Assembly (NCBI GenBank): GCA_905250885.1
Contig: CAJNOQ010000029.1
Span: 33,477-97,476 of the forward strand
Direction: 5' to 3'
DNA length: 64,000 nucleotides
DNA from: Didymodactylos carnosus
Taxonomy: Eukaryota; Rotifera; Eurotatoria; Philodinida; Philodinidae
In this document: piece by piece, positions 41,732 through 53,600 of the stretch
Layout: the number at the start of each line of letters is the position of its first letter
How positions within the stretch are numbered: the stretch's first letter is position 1
The notes under the pieces: generated by a model
Told to the model about the DNA's origin: nothing
The model's database searches: none
Seen by the model: the letters and a program-made list of their open reading frames with translations, nothing else
Translations under genes and position numbers: made by a program

Positions 41732-43850
41732 ATGTATGGCTTCACTGAGCATATTGATGATGTAATAAATGAGGTTAGATTATCTACAAAATACAGTTTT
41801 AATGAAATGCTTATATTAGGCGATTTTAATGGACATTGTAAGTTATGGTACCCAACTTCTACTAAACCCTCTACCAGAGCAGGGCTAGAATTGTATGACT
41901 TCTCAGAGAGAGCTACTCTTTATCAACTAGTTGATTGTGCTACTAGAGAAAAGTCCGACACCTGTCTTGATTTGGTTTTTGTTGATAGCCTATCCTGTGT
42001 TAAGCCTATTCTTGTTCTACCTCGACTGTATTCAACTTGTGATCATAATATAATTCAAGTTACAATTAAATCTATAAATGAACCTGTACAAAAGCGAGAG
42101 CGAACCATATATGATTATAAAAATACTGACTGGGACTATTATTGAAGGAAGCATCATCTATTGTCTGTAGTATTCTAACTCATTTGTTTAATGAATCCCT
42201 CAACCAGTGCGTATTTCCATCTACATGGAAAATAGGCTATATTAATTCTATCTTTAAATCTGGTGACCAGAGTGACCCTAAAAATTATAGACCTATTACT
42301 CTGTTGCCTATTTTGTCTAAGATTCTTGAGCGTTTAGTTTTTAAAAAATTGTATGGATATCTTGTAGGGAATAATCTCATTAATAAGAACCAGTCTGGAT
42401 TTACACACCATACTTCATGTGTCAATCAGTTGCTGTCGATTGTACATAATATATATAAAGCATTTGATGAAAAGCAATCTGTTTTCGGTGTTTTCCTTGA
42501 CTTTGCCAAGGCTTTTGATACAGTTTGGCAATTAGGGTCTACTGTCGAAACTTGAAGCTAAGGGAATATCACCTCTTCTTCTTCAATGGTTTGAAAGCTA
42601 TCTTTTTGATAGAAAAATTGCTACAGTTGTTGAAAGTTGCTTTTCATCAGGAAAAAATATTAATAGAGGAGTACCTCAAGGTAGTGTGGTTGGTCCCTTA
42701 CTATTCTTAATCTATATTGATGATCTATGTGATAACCTTGTCTGTGACATGAAATTATTTGCTGATGATGCCTCACTGTATAGGAAAGGAACTGATCTTC
42801 AACAAATGGCTTCTGATTTAAATAATGACCTAGTCATGATTGAAAAATGGTCTCAACATTGGAAATTATCTCTTAATATATCGAAGTGTGAAGTAATGCT
42901 ATTCACATTAAAACCTGTTCCTGCTGTTCTCCCGCGTTTATACATTGCTGATAATCCGGTCAGGCAAACCACTGTTCATAAACACTTAGGATTGTTATTA
43001 ACTGTAAGGCTAGATTGGACTACGCATATTAATAATATACTACTTAGGATCAATAAACTGATTGGACTATTAAAATTGCACAGTCGTGTGTTAAATCGAC
43101 AAGCATTAGATGTCATTTATAAATCCTGTGTTTTTCTTATGGATGTGTTGTTTTCAGTAATACTACTGAATATAATTTACAACGCCTTCAGAGCGCACAA
43201 TATCGTGCAGCATTAGCTGTTACGGGTGCTATGTGTGGTAGTAGTTCCGAATCTATTCTATCTGATCTTGGTTGGTCTTGTATTCGTGATATGTTTAAGC
43301 AACACCGTATAGTTACATATCATACTATAATAGTTCGTCGAAAACCTGATTATTTATTTGGTCTAATGCCTACTCCTGCTCATCCAAACTCCAATTATAA
43401 CCTTCGTAGACAGTCAGCAACTGGACCACAACTAAGTATGCCCAAATGTCGCTTAGATATGGTTAAATATTCATTTTTTTATCGTGCCTTAAGCGAATGG
43501 TCTAGTCTACCTACTGATGTGTTACTTACGTGGAAATTACCGATATTCAAAAAGAAAATAAAAAAACCTGTGATAGTTAAATATCCTGTTGCAGAACATC
43601 ATATGAATGAAATACATTATTGTAAATTTCGAGTTGGCTTTAGTCAACTAAAGGACGATTGCAAAAACGAAAATTAATATCTGATCCTTTCTGTTCATGT
43701 GGGGCTATTGAAACTAGTGAACATTTTTTCTTCCATTGTTCTCTGTATAATATTGAACGTTCCTTATTGTTTGATGAGGTATTGAAGCTATTGTCTATGG
43801 CCTCAACTATTTCTATGCCCATGCTGATGTTGCGCGATCTGTAATTATCG
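41732..43850 (+). pseudogene. Broken non-LTR retrotransposon (LINE): endonuclease and reverse transcriptase
   Basis: The first part (41732-42142) is the C-terminal half of an AP-type endonuclease, with LILGDFNGHCKLW and CDHNIIQVTI. The second (42145 to about 43216) is a reverse transcriptase with NYRPITLLPILSKILER, FLDFAKAFDTV, RGVPQGSVVGPLLFLIYIDD and the catalytic LFADD. The third (about 43231-43830) is the C-terminal region ending in a CSCGAIETSEHFFFHC zinc-knuckle-like motif. It cannot encode an active protein: the endonuclease N-terminus is missing, the linker between endonuclease and RT has been deleted at about 42145, and the frame shifts near 42530, 43140 and 43660. Domain order fits an EN-RT LINE of the Jockey/CR1 type; the clade is not resolved by eye. 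It was probably 5'-truncated at insertion. No clear poly-A tail is seen. Confidence 0.9.
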
Positions 43851-44317
43851 GATGATGAATGCGATGGCATTTATTATTCTGTGTTGCGGTATATAGATGA
43901 GACAAAGCGTTTTGCAAGTTCGGTCTGAGTAACCTTCAATTCTAGTATATCCAACTGCCTCTTTCACCTGTTAGCAACTTCCGTTGTCTTTATTGTTATT
44001 TCTTTTTATCATTATATTTCATTTTGAATCTTTGTTTTTTGGGAAGGAATTGTACAAAGAATGCCGATGCAACATCAACCCCGGAACACACAGAGCGCTA
44101 TCCTCACTTTCTCATTCCCTGTCCAATTTTTATTTTGTTTCAACTTTTCTCCTTTTTTTTCTTTACTATTGATCTTTTACTTGTTTTGTCTTTCTGTACT
44201 CTTGTTTATTGTTGGCAAAATTGCTCGTTTATAGTGCTACAGTGAGTCCGCGACTCTTTGCATTTATTTTTCTCTCTCTTTCAATAAAACGTTTAAAAGA
44301 ACTGGTTCTTCGACAGC

Positions 44318-44735
44318 TGATGATGCTCAAATGCAACAGTGGTAGAATTTGAATGGTACCAATCAAAAATGGTTGCTTACTCGTGTTGATACAGATCCAT
44401 ATTCTTATATGATTGAAAATGCGTTGAGAAGAAAAGTAGTGAATATTGTTGATTCATCAATGTTAGACTAGCACGTATTCAACAATCAACGTGTCCAAGT
44501 AAGAGTATTGGCTGTTGTTGATTTATCGGAGTTAGACCTAGCATGTATTCAGGTCTGAATAATCAAAAATGGCAACTTATTCCTCCTGGTGATGGTTATT
44601 ATCAAATTGTTAATAAATTGAGTGGAAAAGTGTTGGATGTTCTTTTTTATGGAACAGCGCATGGCACAGAAATCTTCCAGTACGCCTATAAAACTGGCCA
44701 TAATCAACATTGACAATTGATTCCCGTTGAATGTT
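44318..44735 (+). pseudogene. Decayed beta-trefoil (ricin-B-type) lectin domain
   Basis: Two carbohydrate-binding repeats of the RICIN/CBM13 beta-trefoil fold are recognisable. The first has STADDAQMQQW and NQKWLLTRVD; the second has NQKWQLIPPGDGYYQIVNK followed by GTEIFQYAYKTGHNQH. This is a sugar-binding module, not the catalytic toxin chain. It is broken: an in-frame TAG follows QQW, another stop follows the first repeat, and a TGA occupies the place where the last QxW tryptophan is expected. There is no start codon or signal sequence. It sits between the LINE and the A/B repeats. Beta-trefoil lectins are found as large families in some invertebrates, so this is probably a fragment moved with the surrounding mobile DNA. 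Confidence 0.75.
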
Positions 44736-44789
44736 CAGGTTAGTTGAAATCACAAGTAGAGAGGATATATAGGAAAATCATGCATTAGC

Positions 44790-44928
44790 AATTTCGAAGT
44801 GTCACAGAAAAACAGTGCAGAAACTACAAAAGGCGTAAAAATCTCTACTGTCGAATATTTCCATATAAAGCAAAGTACAGTTTCGTCTTATACGAATACT
44901 AACGTGTATAATCAGACACAGTCCATGA
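44790..44928 (+). repeat. Repeat A, copy 2 (full)
   Basis: 139 bp that runs directly into repeat B copy 2. It matches 41220-41358 in reverse complement and 39111-39168 in part. Confidence 0.88.
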
Positions 44929-45301
44929 CACGCTAAAAACGAACATATGTGACTACTTTCGTGAAGTAGATATAGTAACAATCAAAGTAACCAGCATATT
45001 ACGCTCTATCATTTACACCGACCTAAATTAAACTCAAAATGTTAGTATTTTGAGGCTGATGGCCTTTGTTTGTTTAATAAATTGTACGGAATTCATTACA
45101 AAAACAATAACAATGTATAGTAGTTTACACAAATCCTTCGAGAATAAATAAAATGTGAAAGCAAAAAAATATTACAAATGACCATTCGTTATTGTTTGAC
45201 TCTTCGGCTATATGCAAAAGAGATGACATATTGTTATCCATCTTTTTAACTCAAAAATAACTTACCAGATCTTTTAATAAACGTCGACAAGCGTAGCACA
45301 C
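44929..45301 (+). repeat. Repeat B, copy 2 (373-bp direct repeat)
   Basis: Same length as, and nearly identical to, 39432-39804. It abuts repeat A without a gap, whereas copy 1 has 263 unrelated bases between A and B. Its right end lies about 105 bp from the CTU2 stop codon, so it may be part of that gene's 3' flank. Confidence 0.9.
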
Positions 45302-45406
45302 GTTAAATCGTTCGTCTGAGCTAAAAAAATAATACTGGTTGGTTAAATCAGATAGCAAAAACGATGTAAATAAGACAAATATCTACTGGAATGAAACCCA
45401 ATGAGC

Positions 45407-47823
45407 CTACTTATGGTGCAGCAGATTTTCTTCTTTATTCTCATCTGATTGCTTGTCTGTGGTTAAAGTATTACTGAATAGTTTACGTATTTTATAATCA
45501 TTGTCAACTCCTGATTCTGCATCGTTCAGATCAATGATGCACTGAAATACCGATGAAAAGTATAAAAGAGATGTATTCTACTGTAACAGTTCTTAAACTT
45601 ACCTGACACATTTTACATAGATGATGCGAACGTTCACTGTTGTTCTCACTAAGATTTTTATCAATCTTGTCTGATGTGCTAATGAAAAAAGAAACATAAA
45701 CATAAGTTATATAAGAAGAAGCACGTCATTGAGAATATTGCTGAATGTTTCTTCCACTCTCAGTTTTTTTATATATACTTGCTTGTTGACTATTTAATAA
45801 AACTAGAATAATTTAATTTGTAAACAAGTAAAACTGCCACTACGCAAAGTACATTTAATATACAAATACAAAAGTAGATACTATATTTTTCTTTTAATAT
45901 AAAACTGAAATCGAACATATTAAGGGTTTTCTGGTCTATGGTTTTATTTCGATCGAACCATTTTTTTGAGGGGTCGTTATGTGACCGGACTGAAGGTGCT
46001 TTTGAAAAAACAAACAGTAGGAAAAACACATTTTGTACACAGGTCACTTTTTTTGAGGGCAAGTGCGGGGATGCTTATATCTCCATGAAAACTCATCGGA
46101 AAATTCTGGGAGACGTCTCCTTTTAGAAGACTTTCTTCTATATGTTCAGCTGAAAATCCAAAGAATTTTTCAAAATAGAGGATGAGTATCCTTAAAAATA
46201 AGAAACGATATACGTAACATTCGAAATGGCTTGCATTCTTTAAGTCATTTATTTAAACAAGAGACTGTATAGATAGACAAATGTATGTACCGAAATATTG
46301 TACTAATAGTGCTCGGAAATTGTCTTTGTAAATCGTTAATTAATGTCTCCGTTAACTGATAGATAGATGACTGTGGACCATTCTTCAAAAAAGCAATATT
46401 AGGTAAATAAATTTAGTAGAAATTTTTCTTTAAAATATTTACCATCGTTGATATATCATAATTGGTGACAGGCTCGATTGAGTTTAAACGGTTATAAATA
46501 ACTATTTCTTTGGCCATGATTTCTCTACAAGCAGAGAAGAGTGTGTTGGCATGTTAACCAATAGAGAACTACTCATTCATTATTACCGAAATGGTCGAAC
46601 GATAGTCACTTCATCAGAACGTGTATCAATTAAACTCTTTTCAATAAGAATAAAAAATCTTATCGATTACAAGTCTATGCCACATAGTAACAGATAACAT
46701 ACACACTCGAATGCAACATGTGCACCTTTCCCATTGCACATATCCGACAATATTTGTGCGGCTAGTTTTGTACAATTGTCGGCTAATAATAGTTTTGAAC
46801 ACTGTTCTTTTCTTGCTGTTTCAATCAATAAATTTAACCTAAAAACAAAAAATCAGAGTAATTAAATGAGATAATTCTTCTTAAAACATACTTTAAGCGA
46901 CGAACAAGTTCTTCACGTGCTGTTAACGATTTGGTACTTCTAATATATTCATTCAGATCACATTCATCTTCATTAAAATTCTAAAATAACTAAAAAATAT
47001 TAGTGAATTGTTTGTATGGTTGAAACAACAAAAACGCGTTCCATCATTTATGCGTCGACATTTTTATTATAGTGAAGCATTTCATAATAATAACTCATCA
47101 AGTTATTTAACAGTGTAAATTGTATAGCGAATACTGAACTCTTAATACTCTGCTAAACGATACTTTTCCGAAAAAATACAAATCTTCCTACTTGATTCAA
47201 AGGCAGAATATGTAATGGATATCCTAATTTTGTTGAAACAAGTTCTGTGACTTTGTCAGTTATCAGTTTACTACAGACATTTTCATACAGGCACGTTTCT
47301 ACAATAAGAAGAATAAACAACATCAGCAACTTTAATAGATCAGTACTATGTTAAATGCGTACCATCAATGAATACTACATGAGGTTCTAACAAAATTCTT
47401 TTTTTCGTTCTAAGACTCAAACCGTCATGTATCAAATGAATTAAAGCTGTTGACGATGAGCCACCAGAGTAACCAATCAAAACACGCTCGCCTTTATCAA
47501 AAATTTTACTTTTCGACAATGTTGATCGAAATTTATGAAGAAAATACTCTTCAAAACACTGTCTGAAAGATAAACACAAAACCAAATAAAACTAACTTTT
47601 AAGAGATAGTTTTTCCAAATGACATACCGACACAGTGGATCACCAATACGTACAACGACAACCGCATCTTGATCGCAGCTCATACATTTACGTTCAATTC
47701 TAGAGAAGAAAGAAATTGATGAGCAATCGAAAATCGGTTCGTTACCCTTAAATAATAAAATAAAGCTACGTGCTTTGTCGATTTAAGTGACTGAAATTCT
47801 TCATCATCATTAACTTGACACAT
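45407..47823 (-). CDS. CTU2: Cytosolic tRNA 2-thiolation protein 2 (CTU2/NCS2)
   Basis: Partner of CTU1 in the cytosolic thiolation of wobble uridine 34 in tRNA-Lys, tRNA-Glu and tRNA-Gln. Exons in reading order: 47823-47792, 47699-47628, 47562-47363, 47298-47192, 46980-46892, 46838-46707, 46634-46587, 46524-46443, 46382-46291, 45678-45603 and 45541-45407, giving 355 residues. Family blocks are MCQVNDDEEF at the start, KCMSC...LCRQCFEEYFLHKFR (the N-terminal cysteine pairs), ERVLIGYSGGSSSTAL (PP-loop-like), SLTAREELVRRL, VTIVRPFREIMAKEI, QRQFPSTISTIFRTS and LCKMC. The exon 1 donor (GTCACT) and the exon 6/7 junction are the least certain. The protein is much shorter than human CTU2 (about 515) and stops soon after the LCKMC pair, lacking the second C-terminal cysteine pair. 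An acceptor-like TTTCAG ends 10 bases before the ATG. The 612-bp last-but-one intron is unusually long. Confidence 0.9.
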
Positions 47824-48398
47824 GACTGTTTATCTGAAATGCCTAATTAGCAGACATATAAACGGATTAAACGATACGCGATTTTGTGATGAAAAATTCA
47901 TCCGGTCAAAAGCTCACAGTGAATAAAAATCATATTATCAGACACGCACGAAAAAGACATGATCCAAAAATGTCCTACTGGACACTGATAATAATTTTGA
48001 ATTCATTTTAAACGTTTCAGAATAAACACCAATTAACTTGAATGATTGTTCTACGTCACTTATTTCATCTCAAGTTATATCAAGAGATCTTTTAAAACCG
48101 AATATGTTATGCAAAATGTAAACAAAAAATCATCGAGAATTTGAATTTTCTGCTCCTTCCAAATAGCTAGAAATTCGAAGAGAAAGCAGACTTGAAAAGA
48201 TTTAATATTCATCAACTCATATCCCAGACTGTTATGTTTCTTTCTCTTGTACAAAAATGTTTAATATAATTTATTCATGTATCAAAACAAACTGATCTTT
48301 TTTCTCTTTTTACATATAATAAACAAGAGAACAGAAGAAAAAACAAACATGAACAACTTTACTGATGGTAGTAATATTAATTTGTTTCCGTTACTCGT
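47824..48398. other. Spacer CTU2 / RPL27A
   Basis: 575 bp between two minus-strand genes. It should contain the RPL27A 3' end and the CTU2 promoter. AATAAA on the minus strand at 48275-48270 is a plausible RPL27A poly-A signal. No other gene was seen. Confidence 0.7.
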
Positions 48399-48875
48399 TT
48401 ATGGTAATAGTATGCAAGCACCACCAGCAGCTTTAATTTTTTCTTCAGCACGTTTTGAAAATAATTTTGCTTTAACAATCACTGGATGTTTGGGTAATAC
48501 ACCTTTACCCAATACTTTAAAATAACCAGCTCTTAAAACATTGATAACTGGTGCTAATTTTGTTTCATTTGTTTCATATTTTTCTTGTGTACGTTTTGTG
48601 ACAAGTGACCATAAACGATCCAGATTAACTGTTGGACACCAACTACGATTTTTCAACATATGAAATTCTCGTTGACCCACTTTTCCAAAATAACCTGGAT
48701 GAAATTTATCGAACAATGTTCGATGGTGATGAAGACCACCAGCATTACCACGACCACCAGGATGTTTTCGATGTTTTCCAACTCGACCGTGACCATGTGA
48801 TACATTACCACGTAGTTTTACCGTTTTTCTTCTTTTATTTAAACGTGAATTACGTGCCGAACCACGAGCAGTCAT
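48399..48875 (-). CDS. RPL27A: 60S ribosomal protein L27a (uL15)
   Basis: Structural protein of the large cytosolic ribosomal subunit. A single uninterrupted frame of 158 residues (human 148) matches from end to end: [80 protein letters not shown] and [11 protein letters not shown]. All conserved blocks are intact, so it looks functional. The coding sequence has no intron, unlike every complete neighbour. Upstream of the ATG on the minus strand, CTTTTCTATCTC (48897-48886) resembles a 5'-TOP pyrimidine start, and an acceptor-like GTTTTAG ends 34 bases before the ATG. The lack of introns could mean ancestral simplicity, or a retrocopy that became the working gene; I see no poly-A scar to support the latter. 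Confidence 0.97.
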   Translation of the reverse strand: MTARGSARNSRLNKRRKTVKLRGNVSHGHGRVGKHRKHPGGRGNAGGLHHHRTLFDKFHPGYFGKVGQREFHMLKNRSWCPTVNLDRLWSLVTKRTQEKYETNETKLAPVINVLRAGYFKVLGKGVLPKHPVIVKAKLFSKRAEEKIKAAGGACILLP

Positions 48876-50648
48876 GTTGTTAATTGAGATAGAAAAGTTT
48901 TAAATTAATCTAAAACATAGAAACAAGGTAATATTAATGTTTTAAATACAGAAGTGTCTATATATTGAAAAAAAAATTCCACAGAGAATATACTGAAATA
49001 ATCAGTATAAAAGTGCATGCAAGTGCTCATGGTTATTTTTTGCTGCCAAGCTGCCCTATACTGTATAACAAATGAAGATAGAAATTCCCGATTAATATGT
49101 TTGTCCATGTTCTAATAGTCAAATTTTAACATTCATTCGTTTTGCATTTAAGTAGTTACAACTCTTTCCATCATACGATGAGTGACTGGTATAAATTGCA
49201 TGTCGTACCAGTTCCAATGATTCTTGCTGGGTTCGAACTATCAGCTGTGTGTGAAACCACTACAACATATTGTATTTAATACTGAATGTTTCTAATAGTT
49301 TTGAGTATACTTGACGTTGAAATATGTTCATATCAACTATGATTTAGATTAATCAGTAGAAAAAAGTTAATTTGGATCATGTAACTAAGTCTGAAGCCAT
49401 GGAATAAAATTACCAAATATCACGGAACGATTGGCATCATTATTTGATTCGATCGTAACAATCTGACTGAGATGCCAAAAAAATAAGACTAGTCGTGTAT
49501 TATTTCAGCCAAGAATACAAAATTGTTTCGATATATATATACCTGTTGTTGGGTTAAAGTGATTTATCATGACCACTTTGAGCTTACTCATGGAATGTAA
49601 ACCTTTTAGATATTAATAAATTTTCATTTACTACACATGAATTTCACGCATGACCAAAAAACTGTGTAAAAGAAACTAAGAAAAAAATCGAGTACATGCA
49701 TTAGGTGGAAATGATTGAACATTTGAAGATCTCTGTAGTTTGCGGCCAATCATCATAAAGAAAAGAATCGTAAAATTTGACAGAAAGAAATAGATATACA
49801 AAATTATAAGCATATTGCTTTTCCGCGTACTTCTTCGATTTTCAATAGAAGGTAGATGATCCCTTAAGAATCACACAGAGAGTTATCATAAAAAAAAGAC
49901 CAGAACGATGAAAACATTTTCTCTGAGAGCATACTTCAAACACTGAAGGAACGTGAAAAGGTTCGTCGAATCGTAGAAACCAATAATGTTAAAATGGTTC
50001 CTCTAGAATTGAGCTCATCAAGTGTTCGTTTTCAACCTTTTTTCGTGTTGTCTATGTGAGGCCTTTTTTAGATGGCTTACGTTCGAAAGATCCTGAAATT
50101 ACCTGTCCGATACCTGCCATTGTCCAATGAACGGCAGAGGCAAATGGTACCTTCGCACTTCACGCCTAGAAGATATTCTATCCCCTCCTTTTTATGTACT
50201 TAGATTTGGTTTCAATAAAAACAGTCTGTCAATGTATCCAGCAATCAAGTCGATAATGCAGTAATAAGCGACAAATCATCCGAAGTTATAGCGTTTTTTT
50301 CTACTGGCTGTCATCATCCTACAATTAATTCTTAACATTTTTGCCTGAGATTTCTTTTAATTGTTGCGTAAAGAAAATTGACATTCTTTTACTACGCTTT
50401 TGCACTCCAATTTTCTTTTAATTTTGTTTCGACTAATGACATAATTTTACAGTTTATTTATTGGCAAACTTAACGTCCTCCAGATTTGAATTGAGCACCT
50501 ATAGTTACTGTAGCAGGAAAACGAAAAGGCTCGAAAATAGAAATTATTATCATTTAGTGAAGCTGGTACAGAACTACTATTATTTAGATCAGTACCTGTA
50601 TCATGTATTTCTTCAGATTAATCATATTAGTTACTCAAGCAAAACGGG
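48876..50648. other. Spacer between RPL27A and the RALBP1-like gene
   Basis: Divergent promoters are expected here. A weak coding-like remnant lies at 49898-50130 (annotated separately). A TTCGAA-containing stretch at about 49190-49260 faintly resembles a tRNA B box but does not fold as a tRNA. Nothing else is recognised. Confidence 0.6.
49898..50130 (+). pseudogene. Unidentified coding-like remnant with a frameshift
   Basis: Two consecutive open segments in different frames have protein-like composition in otherwise AT-rich DNA. The first, 49898-50059, includes SILQTLKEREKVRRIVETNN and ends at TGA. The second, about 50059-50130, includes FLDGLRSKDPEITCPIPAIV and also ends at TGA. A one-base shift would join them. 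There is no start codon, no splice-supported neighbour and no family I recognise. It may be a gene or transposon fragment, or chance. Confidence 0.25.
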
Positions 50649-53600
50649 ATGACGACAACAAATGAAGAACGAGATACCATTGACGGTAAAATATTGCTTC
50701 TTTAGTATTGATTGAATATTGTTACATGTTCTCTCCTTTCTAGGCGATAGCGAGCGTGATCGAAATAAACGTAAACCGTTTTATAAAAAAGAGAAACCTG
50801 ATAAAGGTTATTCTTCGTTATTGATGGCAGCTACTGCAAGCGAAGAAGCATTAACAAGTGCAGTCGATTTTCAGTTAGAAATTTTCTAGTATTCTCCAAA
50901 ATTTTGTTTCATCTGTTATTTATATTTTAGAATATTCAAAGGTAAAAAGAAACACGGTTTCAAGCTGATTAAAACAAAGAGCGAGAAGAAATCAGCTGAT
51001 TATGAGAAAAAAGAACGAAGATCCAGTAAGGATTATACTGATGGCTCTATTTGTTGTTGTTTAAAAACATTGATGTTTTATTAACTTTTTCTAGGTTTGA
51101 AGGAAGAAAAGCGAAAAAAATCGAAATCATTCCGTGAAAGTGGAACAAGCACAACCGGTAATAAGAGGATGAAAGCGAATCCATGGTTGTATTCTCACGC
51201 TTTCTATTTTTTTTAGAATTGCTTGAACAACTCCGACTCATTGTTGGTTTGCCGCTTGAGGATGCTGTGAAACGGAATCCGTTGTCTAATAACAGTGGAT
51301 TAGCCGTTCCAAAATTTTTGCTAGAATGTATCGAAATTATTGACCAAAGTATGTTTTTTAATGAAAAAATAATATATTTTTTTTACTTCTAATTTGTTTA
51401 GGTCAACCACAAGAAAATGTTTACCGTCATGAAGCCGTTAAAATTAAGCAGGCAGCTGATTTAGAATATGCATTAAAACAACCACTGACTGCTGGATTTG
51501 CTGTTAGTTTATTGAAACGATTTTTTAAAGAGTTACCTGAGCCAATTTTAGCACATGAACCGATTAATGCAATAGTTAAAATTATTACAGATGGCGGTAG
51601 GTGGTATTTTTTACTGAACGAGTCAAAAGTTTATGTTGTTTTATTTAGCAGTTGGAATTGCAAATCCTGCCTGTGATTTGTCTGACACAACAAAAACAAA
51701 TGAAATACGTCAAATTTTACAGAAAATACCGAAATGTAATCGTGATACATTGCATATATTATTCAATCATTTATATCAAATTGTTACGCCGGTAAAACGA
51801 TGTTTTTTTGAATAATCTGAAAGATTTATTAAACTATTTGCCATGAGATTGATATGAATTATTTTTTCAAATATTAGCATTCGACATCAACGTTACTTTC
51901 ATCTGGTGGTAGCAGTACAAATATTCAAGCACAAACAGTAATTAACTCAATGTTAACTGTATTGAAAATGAAAGAACGAGTTGTTAAATATTTTATTCAA
52001 AATGTTAGTGAACTTTTTGATAAACAGAGTATTTTGACCACTTCAGTGACACCCAGGTTTGTTGAATTGCAGTTTTCTAACTTTTTTAAATATAAACATA
52101 TATTTTTTATTTTCAGAGTACCGTTGATGAAAAATGTATCTCGTTTGTCATTGTTGCCAGACTGTGTCAAGTAAGCTTAACTTTTCATCTCCTTGGTAAT
52201 TACACTGTATTTCAACAGAAAAATATTGTTCATGTAGAGAGCTTGAAAATGAATTAACAAAACAGGAAAACATATTGAATAAGATGCATGAGGATATGCA
52301 AAAACAAACAACGTTTACATTTGGCACAACAACACCTCCAAACGTTGATAAAGAGAAAGAAGAACAACTATGGACCCAGCAACGGATGGTAACAGCAATA
52401 AAACGAAAAGTAAGTTCAATTTAAAGACTATCACATTTAATTTAATTTTACATTCTTTTTCCCTCTATACTAGATTAAACAAGAAAAAAGACGACTCCAA
52501 CAAACAACATTAAATCGACAATCATCATCATCACTGAGTCTCGATCCCTTGTCACCGTCGACATTCTCAATAGTCACTTCTGCTCACAGAAAATGTATAT
52601 TGAATTGTTATTCGCTTTGTCAATAAGTATTAATCAATTTTTCTTGTTTCAGCATTATTGAAAGATGACCAAATATCCCAACAAGTTATTGTTATTGTAA
52701 ATAAAAATAAACGAGATGATACACCGATAACAGATCGAACTTGTCACTCTGTAACTGAAACGCCCAAAACAGCAGTATCAAGTACTAGTTCAAAGAAAAT
52801 GAGTGATAGTGATATTAAAATACAATTAAGACAAAGAAATAAATCAGACGTTGGTGAAATTGAAATAGATGGAAGTGGTAATGATGATGACGTATTCATA
52901 AAAACATTGTCCAAAAACAAGACGATCTTTATGGAAAAAGATGAAGGAAATTTAATGAAGTGTGATTATTTGAAAGAAAAAATTTTAGAACATCGTTTAA
53001 TAGTAAAATGTAAGAAGATACATTTTTTTACTGGTAGATTGAGTTGATGTTCTCTCATTGTTATGCATCTGATGCATTAATTAGAAAAAAACTTAGACAC
53101 TGCCACTCATCCACTTTCTTTCCTCACTTTCTCTAAAAACTAAGTAATTATCATCTTAGGATAAGAGTGTACGACTTGTTTTTTAGTGAAAAAAATTTAT
53201 GAAGCATTTATGCAGGAAAAAGAAATGTTAGCAAAACTAGAACAAATAAATCAACAACCGTTTAAATCTCTCACATCTCCTGAGCAACAAATTTCGCCAT
53301 CTAGCGATACTGTTCCAGTAATGCCTCCACCATTACCACAGCGTCCATCAGAAATTTCACAATCACAGCAACAGATAATGATGAAATCCTTGAACAATGA
53401 AACGATTAAATTACCACTACTACCATCTCTTAGTTTATTGTCAACTAATAGTGATACACTTTCGACAACAAAACTTAAAGACGATGTAATAGTTCAGCAT
53501 CTTCATTGTACATCGCCAGATCAAAAAATTACAATTCTACAAGAATTATTGAATATAATAAAACAAAATAATCAACTGGAAGTATGTACTATTTTGTATA

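Noticed and set aside
45790-46062. Minus-strand frame of 90 codons with a possible membrane helix inside a CTU2 intron
   Set aside because: It sits in the intron between the exons ending in STIFR and starting RTSD, which join in phase without it. Its hydrophobic part is AT-rich low-complexity sequence.
49190-49260. tRNA-like TTCGAA box
   Set aside because: TTCGAA is a palindrome. Neither strand gives a T stem or an acceptor stem at tRNA spacing, so no tRNA gene is called.
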